20,793 bases of DNA from an uncultured Prevotellaceae bacterium (GTDB taxonomy: Bacteria; Bacteroidota; Bacteroidia; Bacteroidales; Bacteroidaceae), in NCBI GenBank assembly GCA_947303695.1, contig CAMYYX010000013.1:1-20793 (forward strand). The letters are read 5' to 3'. The notes under the pieces are model-generated. The model was not told the DNA's origin. It ran no database searches and worked only from the letters and a program-made list of their open reading frames with translations. Position 1 is the stretch's first letter. Every line of letters begins with the position of its first letter. Position numbers and translations under genes: made by a program. This document shows, piece by piece, positions 15,670-20,793 of the stretch.

Positions 15670-15692
15670 AAAACGGTAAAGTTTACCGTTTT
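15670..15692 (+). terminator. Intrinsic terminator after the AlbA_2 gene
   Basis: AAAACGGTAAA (15670-15680) and TTTACCGTTTT (15682-15692) are perfect inverted repeats around one base; in RNA this folds as a 9-base stem with a 5-base loop, and the right arm ends in a T run. It lies 15 bases after the stop codon. Confidence 0.75.
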
Positions 15693-15720
15693 CTTACCTA
15701 TGCAGAAAAAAGATAAAATA

Positions 15721-15752
15721 TTTGGCAGTTTCAACGAAAGGTTGTATCTTTG
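15721..15752 (+). promoter_or_regulatory. Bacteroidota-type promoter upstream of the + strand lipoprotein gene
   Basis: TTTG at 15721-15724, a 20-base spacer, then TATCTTTG at 15745-15752: a full match to the Bacteroidota sigma-ABfr consensus. Transcription should begin near 15758, giving an untranslated leader of about 78 bases before ATG 15836; the leader ends in an A-rich stretch (CCCAAAAAACAAAAGAAA) suited to ribosome binding. Confidence 0.82.
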
Positions 15753-15835
15753 CATCGAATTACCAATAATCATGCAGTGATGATGCTGCAAATTGTATTC
15801 AATAAACTTAATTGTAACCCAAAAAACAAAAGAAA

Positions 15836-16399
15836 ATGAAAAAGTTTGTTATGAGCTTTGCCGCTGTAGCAGCTATGCTGCTCTTGGCTTCATGTGGAAA
15901 CAAAAGTACGAACAATGCTGCTGAAGGCGAAGGTGAGGCCGAGGCTACTCCTGCTGAGGTAGCTTATGAGACATTCACCGTTGAAAAGTACAACGCCAGC
16001 TTCGAATTGCCTCAGGGTATGCGCCGTACGGACGACCCTGTAATGGATAACGGTGGTTGCTGGACAATGGTTCCTGAGGACGACAACGACTGGCCTATCT
16101 ATGCTGCTGTAGATTTCGGTGTTTATGAATCTTCATGGGGTGACTATGATGATGAGAGAATTCAGCGCGAATTTGACGAGGACATTCCTGAAGAGGCTGA
16201 GAAAACTCTCGACCTGGAGAAGAAGGAGTACACATACTCTGTCCTATCAACGGAAGAAGATGGTATCAACGAGTTCCACCGCGTTCTCTTCAAGGGTAAC
16301 CAGTCAATCAACGTCACTATCTCTTACACCAAGAGATGGGAAGACAAACTGGGCGGCGATATTCGCGATCATATCCTGAAGTCTGCAAAGTTCAACTAA
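15836..16399 (+). CDS. Small lipoprotein of unknown function, possible PsbP/DcrB-like fold
   Basis: A 187-residue protein with a lipoprotein signal (MKKFVMSFAAVAAMLLLASC, lipidation at Cys20), then a Gly/Glu/Ala-rich acidic linker (about 21-45) and a soluble domain beginning YNASFELPQGMRR and ending DIRDHILKSAKFN. I do not recognise a named family. The 'membrane-proximal strand, LP-x-G turn, and a final helix ending in S-x-K-F' layout resembles small PsbP/Mog1/DcrB-like proteins and also the two minus-strand exported proteins at 17440-18033 and 20095-20625. It is monocistronic: its own promoter is upstream and a strong bidirectional terminator follows. The abundance of preferred codons and the strong promoter suggest good expression (inference). 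Confidence 0.85.
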   Translation: MKKFVMSFAAVAAMLLLASCGNKSTNNAAEGEGEAEATPAEVAYETFTVEKYNASFELPQGMRRTDDPVMDNGGCWTMVPEDDNDWPIYAAVDFGVYESSWGDYDDERIQREFDEDIPEEAEKTLDLEKKEYTYSVLSTEEDGINEFHRVLFKGNQSINVTISYTKRWEDKLGGDIRDHILKSAKFN

Positions 16400-16418
16400 T
16401 AGAAACCGGAAGACAAAC

Positions 16419-16457
16419 AAATAGGGGGCCTTGGAAATCCATAGGTCCCCTATTTTG
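16419..16457. terminator. Bidirectional intrinsic terminator between convergent genes
   Basis: AAATAGGGG (16419-16427) pairs with CCCCTATTT (16447-16455); the inner bases GCC/GG extend the stem partly. T runs follow on the + strand (TATTTTGTT) and on the - strand (TATTTGTTTG). It serves the lipoprotein gene on the + strand and the YARHG operon on the - strand. Confidence 0.85.
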
Positions 16458-16478
16458 TTAGGTGGTGGAACAGAAATG

Positions 16479-17435
16479 CTACTCTACCTCGTATTGTTCG
16501 TGTTCCGGGTTATTCTCCTCTGCCTTGATGAGTTCGATGTTGAGCCGCTCGATTAAGGTGAGTTCCTCATCCACATCATCGTTCGATGGACGTGGAGAGA
16601 ACCACGATTGTGTACCGAAATAGTCGACCAGATCGGGTGATGAGAACATATAGCCATGACGGGCAAGGATGGAGTTGCGCATGATGCGAAGCGCGGACTT
16701 CTTCATCGTGCGGAACATGCGGTCGTTGAGCAAAATCTGGTTTGCATAGCCAAACCGTGCCTCTGAGCCTGCCCACTTGAGTTTCTCGGCATGATTCTTG
16801 CGTGTGAAGAGACCGTATTCGTCTTGCTCTACTTCGTAGAGGGTGAGGCCTTCGAGGGTCGGCACAATCTCCCACTTACCATCAAGATGGGTAAGACCCT
16901 TGATCGACACCACTCGGGTGACGCATCCGTTGAACAGGATGTTCTCATACTCAGCACGTGCAACCCCTTTCTCGTAGATGATGTCACGACCTATCTCGAT
17001 GATGTCGCCGTAGCTGTCGACATAGTTTCCCATAATCTGCTGTACCCACTTACCCTCAGCTACTTTCTCACCCGCAATGCTCTGGGTGCCATCGAGGACA
17101 TTCAGTAGACTTCCATTGGGGTCGTAGAGGCAGATGAGACGCCAGCCACGTTCATTAATGAACTTGGCACGTGATGCCTTATCGTAGGGATTGAAACCGT
17201 CTGCGTTGGGATCTTCGCCCACCACATACTCGTCGGCTTTACCTGATACGGACGTCAGTTTGAATGCCAGTTCTTCGCCTTCGGCCATAGCGGTGAGGGT
17301 GATGGAACGGTCGTTGTTGACCTTAGCCGTATAGTCAAGCTCTCCGATGTTCCACTTCGAGCCGCTCTTAATACCCTGTGCCTGCACACCCACATAGGTG
17401 CACAGACACAGTACTGATAGTATAAAACGTGTCAT
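16479..17435 (-). CDS. Exported YARHG-domain protein
   Basis: A 318-residue protein with a signal peptide (MTRFILSVLCLCTYVGVQAQ). The C-terminal about 70 residues form a YARHG domain: ALRIMRNSILARHGYMF (about 248-264, with ARHG at 258-261), YFGTQSWFSPRPSNDDVDEE and ERLNIELIKAEE (about 296-307). YARHG is a small extracellular domain of unknown function, named for its motif, here ARHG preceded by Leu rather than Tyr. The N-terminal about 230 residues are beta-rich and I do not recognise them; they contain GNYVDSYGDIIEIGRD, similar to strand-rich modules in other exported proteins. It starts four bases after the lipoprotein gene at 17440-18033, so it is third in a minus-strand operon. Confidence 0.82.
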   Translation of the reverse strand: MTRFILSVLCLCTYVGVQAQGIKSGSKWNIGELDYTAKVNNDRSITLTAMAEGEELAFKLTSVSGKADEYVVGEDPNADGFNPYDKASRAKFINERGWRLICLYDPNGSLLNVLDGTQSIAGEKVAEGKWVQQIMGNYVDSYGDIIEIGRDIIYEKGVARAEYENILFNGCVTRVVSIKGLTHLDGKWEIVPTLEGLTLYEVEQDEYGLFTRKNHAEKLKWAGSEARFGYANQILLNDRMFRTMKKSALRIMRNSILARHGYMFSSPDLVDYFGTQSWFSPRPSNDDVDEELTLIERLNIELIKAEENNPEHEQYEVE

Positions 17436-17439
17436 GATG

Positions 17440-18033
17440 TTACTCCTTTGGTGTTACAATCATGTTGTCAAGCAGGAACTTCACTTCTTCGTCTTCCAGC
17501 AAACCGTCGATTGTCTCAGGCTGACCATCAGCTGGATATACTGTCATCATGAAATTATTATAGCCTCCCAAACCAGCTTCGCTGAAGTCTTTGAAGTCTA
17601 CATAGTAGATGTAGCCATATTTCTTCAACTCGCTGTCTCCCATCAGAGAAGGATAACGGAACGCAGTACGGCCGGCAATCTTGGCATCTGCAATGCCTTG
17701 TTTCTCTTTTTCAAGACCGTTGGTCTGGATAATTCCTTTCCACTCATCGATGGTCTTGCTATCAAAATCGTTTACTGCAATAACAACTTTATCTCCAACA
17801 ACATAAAACATATTGCTACCAGCAACTTCTGCGAGTGCCTCAGGCTTTGTCTTTGTAAACTCATAACCTTTGCCCTGAGGAACGACAACTGTCATATCAA
17901 ACCACTTGTACTCTGAATAGGTCAGGGTATCTGTTGCAAATGCAGGTCCGTTACTACCATTACTCGTGTTACCACATGATACCATTAAAAGGCTTGCTGC
18001 CAAGATGGCGAAACTGAAAAATGATTTCTTCAT
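17440..18033 (-). CDS. Small lipoprotein of unknown function
   Basis: A 197-residue protein. ATG 18033 gives MKKSFFSFAILAASLLMVSC with lipidation at Cys20, followed by a short Asn/Gly/Ser linker; an in-frame ATG at 18063 overlapping the upstream gene by one base would add ten residues before the Lys pair and spoil the signal, so I prefer 18033. The mature domain starts YKWFDMTVVVPQGKGYEF, has an alternating strand pattern, and ends with EVKFLLDNMIVTPKE. No family recognised; the overall plan resembles the other two small exported proteins in this part of the window. It is the middle gene of the 62-residue protein / lipoprotein / YARHG operon. Confidence 0.84.
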   Translation of the reverse strand: MKKSFFSFAILAASLLMVSCGNTSNGSNGPAFATDTLTYSEYKWFDMTVVVPQGKGYEFTKTKPEALAEVAGSNMFYVVGDKVVIAVNDFDSKTIDEWKGIIQTNGLEKEKQGIADAKIAGRTAFRYPSLMGDSELKKYGYIYYVDFKDFSEAGLGGYNNFMMTVYPADGQPETIDGLLEDEEVKFLLDNMIVTPKE

Positions 18034-18062
18034 AATCGTTGAATTGTTTAAAGGGTTATACA

Positions 18063-18251
18063 TTATTTATTATTAGAAAGATTTTGCATGTGTTGGATGA
18101 TTTTCTGCTCAATCAACTGATCAATCTGAGGCTCAAGCTGCGAAAACTTCCTATCGACCATACGCTCGACTATACCCTCTTGTTGGAGAAAGTAATGTAG
18201 GTAGTCGAGTGAGAACCGGGTGGCTTCTTCTTGTTGAGTTGTTTTATTCAT
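18063..18251 (-). CDS. Small protein of 62 residues, unknown function
   Basis: The frame stays open upstream past 18600, but the real start should be ATG 18251, because a Bacteroidota promoter ends just upstream (18278) and a terminator lies further upstream. The product is MNKTTQQEEATRF followed by two amphipathic helices (SLDYLHYFLQQEGIVERMVDRK and QIDQLIEQKIIQHMQNL), without signal peptide, Cys or membrane segment; it may be a small coiled-coil, oligomerising protein. I do not recognise a family. It is the first gene of the operon and its TAA ends 29 bases before the preferred lipoprotein start. Confidence 0.7.
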   Translation of the reverse strand: MNKTTQQEEATRFSLDYLHYFLQQEGIVERMVDRKFSQLEPQIDQLIEQKIIQHMQNLSNNK

Positions 18252-18277
18252 CTGTCGATTGTTTTTGTTTGACGGTG

Positions 18278-18307
18278 CAAAGTTACGCAGAAAAAAGGAT
18301 ATGCCAA
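18278..18307 (-). promoter_or_regulatory. Bacteroidota-type promoter of the small-protein/lipoprotein/YARHG operon
   Basis: On the minus strand, TTG (complement of 18305-18307) is followed by 19 bases and TAACTTTG (complement of 18278-18285), an exact TAnnTTTG. Transcription should begin near 18272, about 20 bases before ATG 18251. Confidence 0.78.
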
Positions 18308-18360
18308 TTGATAAAATCTGCCAATTATCGAATACAGAATTGTTCTTTTCTTCCAAAGGT

Positions 18361-18392
18361 AAAAAAATATCAGGCCTTGACGCCTGATATTT
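18361..18392 (-). terminator. Intrinsic terminator of the TPR-AraC gene
   Basis: AAATATCAGGC (18365-18375) and GCCTGATATTT (18382-18392) form a perfect 11-base stem with a 6-base loop. On the minus strand the stem is followed by a run of seven T. It lies about 30 bases after the stop codon of the gene at 18424. Confidence 0.9.
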
Positions 18393-18423
18393 ACCCGATT
18401 TGACCGATGAAATGGGCTCTTTT

Positions 18424-20073
18424 TTATCGTTCCCGATACTGAGTAGGAGTAATTCCGAAGATGCGTTTGAACGTATGGGTGAAGCTACTGGCGTCGTCGA
18501 ATCCACAACGAAAAGCGACATCGACGATTGGTAGTTCGGGCTGATCGACAAGCAACTTCGCAGCTTTCTCCATCTGGATGGCCGAAATGAAAGCTTTGGG
18601 GCTCTCGCCAGCCGCACTCATCAATCTGCGGCGGAAGGTCTGCACACTCATGTTCAACTTCGAAGCAATGACCTCTACGCTCCACTGCTTGTTAGCAAAG
18701 CCTTCGTTGACGGCCTCTATGACTCGCATCAGGAACAGACGATCCTCATTTGGCACTTGCACCTCAGCAACGGATGCAGGCTCTGCAATCGTTTCTGATG
18801 TAACGGAAGCAGGAGTGTTGACAGCTTGTGCACGTAAGAGGGATATCTCATGCATGAGCGCCTCGATACGTTTCTGCTCATGCTGACGAATGCGACGAAC
18901 CATAAACCATGCCAGGAGAAGTACTAGGAGCAACACTATGATGGCAATGATGATGGTACGCAGATGAGCACTTCGAACAGCTTGATTCTCCATCGTCAAC
19001 TGATCGTTGCCGAATTCTGCATTGTAGCGACTCAGACTTTCAGCCGTAGAATGGGTGTAAAGAGAGTCTTTCAACAGGTCGAAATAGTCAAGTTCAATCT
19101 TTGCACTATCGGGATTCAAGTCCCAATAGCACTCGTAAAGTCCTCGATGGGAGTGGATTTCGTTGTATAAGTCACCCATCTTTGAGAACAATTCAGCCGC
19201 CTCCTTATAATAAGGTATCGCCTCAGAAGGTCGCTTCTGACAAAGGAGCGACATACCTAGCTTATTCAGGTCGATGGCCAATGAATGGTAGTCGCCCATC
19301 TGACGAAGGGACGGGATACAGGTACGGAGCGCCTGCTCTGCTTCCTTATAACGATGAAGTCCTATCAAAGCTGAAGCCTTTTGAGAGAGTCGAACGATCA
19401 TTTTCGACTCGCGTCCCAACTGTTTCTCTATTTCATAAGCCTGTTCAGCAAAGGGAAGAGCAATGGTATCGTTGCCCAACGCATGGTAAATCTCAGAAGC
19501 CATACCCATGATGATGGCCTTGCGAGCCGGATTGTCAGCTTGTTCAGCATGATCGAGTGCCTGAAGAATGATCTGCTCAGCTTCTTTGGCTTGATAGCCA
19601 GCCATATAGATACCGGCAAGGGTGTTCATACTCGACGAAATACGATCGTGATCACCCTCACGGACCTCTATTTCTACACTCTGTTTGGCATAGGTAGCAG
19701 CCTGTTTGAAATCGCCCAAACGCACATAGATACATCCCAACGTATTCAAGCAATCGGCTTTCTCCGGATTCGAAGGATGGTACTTTTCAAGTGCCTTCAA
19801 AGCATAAGATTCTGCCTCCTTGAAACGGGCCTGGTCATAGAGCCACTCAGCAGCCCAAAACCACACTTGCTGCTGAAGCGAGTCAGTAGAGGCAGAAGTC
19901 GGGAAGACCGTCTGCTCGTCGATAAACTCTTGCTTGAACAAGGTATCGAAGAAGTCGTTTGCCAAAGAAACACTAGGATTCTGGTCGAATCGTGAAAGGG
20001 CCTCATCAACATTCTGTGCCCAAATTGCAAGACTTGAACTGGCAAGGAACCAAACTAACAGCTGCTTTTTCAT
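18424..20073 (-). CDS. Membrane-spanning TPR / AraC-type transcription regulator
   Basis: A 549-residue protein that places a sensor outside and a DNA-binding domain inside. There is a signal peptide or first membrane anchor (MKKQLLVWFLASSSLAIWAQ), then tetratricopeptide repeats in the periplasm (about 65-320; e.g. RFKEAESYALKALEKY, LGDFKQAATYAKQSVEI, RYKEAEQALRTCI, SEAIPYYKEAAELF), one transmembrane helix (about 373-392, TIIIAIIVLLLVLLLAWFMV), a charged helix, and an AraC/XylS HTH domain (about 445-549; LNMSVQTFRRRL, VAFRCGFDDASSFTHTFKR, GITPTQYR). There is no kinase or receiver domain, so it is not a hybrid two-component protein. It follows the small exported protein by 21 bases, probably in one transcript. 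The ligand and target genes are unknown; nearby genes are candidates. Confidence 0.9.
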   Translation of the reverse strand: MKKQLLVWFLASSSLAIWAQNVDEALSRFDQNPSVSLANDFFDTLFKQEFIDEQTVFPTSASTDSLQQQVWFWAAEWLYDQARFKEAESYALKALEKYHPSNPEKADCLNTLGCIYVRLGDFKQAATYAKQSVEIEVREGDHDRISSSMNTLAGIYMAGYQAKEAEQIILQALDHAEQADNPARKAIIMGMASEIYHALGNDTIALPFAEQAYEIEKQLGRESKMIVRLSQKASALIGLHRYKEAEQALRTCIPSLRQMGDYHSLAIDLNKLGMSLLCQKRPSEAIPYYKEAAELFSKMGDLYNEIHSHRGLYECYWDLNPDSAKIELDYFDLLKDSLYTHSTAESLSRYNAEFGNDQLTMENQAVRSAHLRTIIIAIIVLLLVLLLAWFMVRRIRQHEQKRIEALMHEISLLRAQAVNTPASVTSETIAEPASVAEVQVPNEDRLFLMRVIEAVNEGFANKQWSVEVIASKLNMSVQTFRRRLMSAAGESPKAFISAIQMEKAAKLLVDQPELPIVDVAFRCGFDDASSFTHTFKRIFGITPTQYRER

Positions 20074-20094
20074 GAGGTCTTATACTCTTTGTGC

Positions 20095-20625
20095 TTACTG
20101 AGCAGGGGTGTTCAGTTTCATGGATTTCAGCACACGCTTAGCTGCTTTGTCCAACGTAGACTTATGATCGTCGAAATAGTAGAATATCAGTTTTGCATAA
20201 CGTCCATCACGCACGATGTAGCGTGTGTGGTGCTGCATCCCGTTCTTGTGCTCCCACGAGGTAGCGACATTCTTCTTGATTTCCGTAGTCGATTCCTTCG
20301 TAAACTTCTGTGTGCTTTCCATGAAGGTTTTCAGATACTCCGAAGCCTCAGACTCTTTCACTTTGAGACCACCTTGATAGACAATATCGATAAACACACC
20401 TTTCGAACGTGCTCTCAAGTTGAAGCGCCCGAAATCAGCATCGGGCTTGATACCTGCAGGCGCTTCGAAGGTCAACCCCAAATCCGGATAGGTTACACGG
20501 TCCCAGTCTTTGTTAATCGACTCTATGATAGGATCGTCTCCGTCATCCATCATTGGCATTCCATTAGCAGCAAAGGTTCCTAATGCGAGAACCATCGCAG
20601 CAAACAACAAAAATACTCGTTTCAT
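20095..20625 (-). CDS. Small exported protein of unknown function, possible PsbP/DcrB-like fold
   Basis: A 176-residue protein with a signal peptide (MKRVFLLFAAMVLALGTFAAN, cleavage near residue 20; no lipobox). The mature part begins with an acidic stretch (MDDGDDPI), then VTYPDLGLTFEAPAGIKPD, a central helix (about 80-110) and C-terminal YAKLIFYYFDDHK and DKAAKRVLKSMKLN. The strand-PxG-turn start and the closing 'vLkSmKln' helix resemble the two lipoproteins at 15836 and 17440, but sequence identity looks low. I do not recognise a named family. It is followed at 21 bases by the TPR-AraC regulator and has a Bacteroidota promoter upstream, so the pair may be a small sensing or stress unit (inference). 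Confidence 0.8.
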   Translation of the reverse strand: MKRVFLLFAAMVLALGTFAANGMPMMDDGDDPIIESINKDWDRVTYPDLGLTFEAPAGIKPDADFGRFNLRARSKGVFIDIVYQGGLKVKESEASEYLKTFMESTQKFTKESTTEIKKNVATSWEHKNGMQHHTRYIVRDGRYAKLIFYYFDDHKSTLDKAAKRVLKSMKLNTPAQ

Positions 20626-20663
20626 AATAATACTTTTTTATAAATTAGAATTGTCCGATGGTG

Positions 20664-20695
20664 CAAAGGTACGAAAAAAATGTAAAACGTAAAAT
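20664..20695 (-). promoter_or_regulatory. Bacteroidota-type promoter of the small exported protein / TPR-AraC pair
   Basis: On the minus strand TACCTTTG (complement of 20664-20671) is an exact TAnnTTTG -7 element. The -33 side is only T-rich (TTTTACG near 20691-20695) with no clear TTTG. Transcription should begin near 20658, leaving a leader of about 32 bases. The rest of the window to 20793 holds A/T-rich, low-information sequence with no gene that I can see. Confidence 0.65.
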
Positions 20696-20793
20696 GTAAA
20701 ATGCAAGAAAAATGGAGAATGACAAAGGGAAAACCTTCAGAGGGGTAGGAAAATCCCTATCACGTTTAGGAATTCGGAATTTAATCGTTTTTA

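Noticed and set aside
18252..18617. N-terminal extension of the 62-residue gene to about 184 residues
   Set aside because: The extension crosses an intrinsic terminator and a promoter and overlaps the AraC domain coding region in another frame.
19101..19995. Plus-strand open frames of 136 and 204 residues opposite the TPR-AraC gene
   Set aside because: They are reverse-frame shadows of a gene with clear TPR and AraC motifs.

Overview
The window reads as chromosomal DNA of a Bacteroidales bacterium, most likely in the Prevotella/Segatella/Bacteroides range. I infer this from several things: the promoters match the Bacteroidota TTG/TTTG - N19-20 - TAnnTTTG pattern; ribosome-binding regions are A-rich rather than Shine-Dalgarno-like; the gene order mnmG-apt-uvrC-dtd-deoC-ompH-murI is typical of the group; and the protein families (CotH, TPR-AraC regulator, HlpA-type glycosyltransferase, Mip-like FKBPs with 'MDKLSYALG' N-termini) are typical too. 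I see no rRNA, tRNA, CRISPR array, transposase, integrase or prophage gene. No gene-free stretch exceeds 300 bases.

Region 1 (1-8069, + strand) is one long, tightly packed housekeeping run: the 3' part of mnmG (tRNA wobble modification), apt (adenine salvage), uvrC (excision repair), dtd (D-aminoacyl-tRNA proofreading), deoC (deoxyribose-phosphate aldolase), an ompH/skp-type periplasmic chaperone, murI (D-glutamate for peptidoglycan), a CPBP-family membrane protease and an HlpA-like glycosyltransferase. Most junctions overlap by 1, 4 or 23 bases. Two longer spacers (after mnmG and after dtd) carry short GCC-starting repeats.

Region 2 (8011-10306, - strand) holds a sirtuin deacylase followed by a short ComEC/Rec2 protein. 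comEC runs 59 bases into the 3' end of the convergent glycosyltransferase gene.

Region 3 (10466-15654, + strand) holds an exported CotH-family protein with a Gly/Phe-rich repeat block inserted near its C-terminus. Then come three consecutive FKBP-type prolyl isomerases predicted for three compartments (cytoplasm, lipoprotein, periplasm), and an AlbA_2/Schlafen-like ATP-binding protein.

Region 4 (15836-20625) is an envelope and accessory region. It has a + strand lipoprotein gene with a clear promoter. Facing it across a bidirectional terminator is a - strand operon of a 62-residue protein, a second lipoprotein and a YARHG-domain exported protein. Upstream is another - strand pair: a small exported protein and a periplasmic-TPR/transmembrane/AraC regulator. 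The three small exported proteins share a general plan that may be a common fold.

Most of the window is conventional. The best candidates for a closer look are the repeat-bearing CotH protein, the three-compartment FKBP cluster, and the TPR-AraC regulator with its small exported partners.
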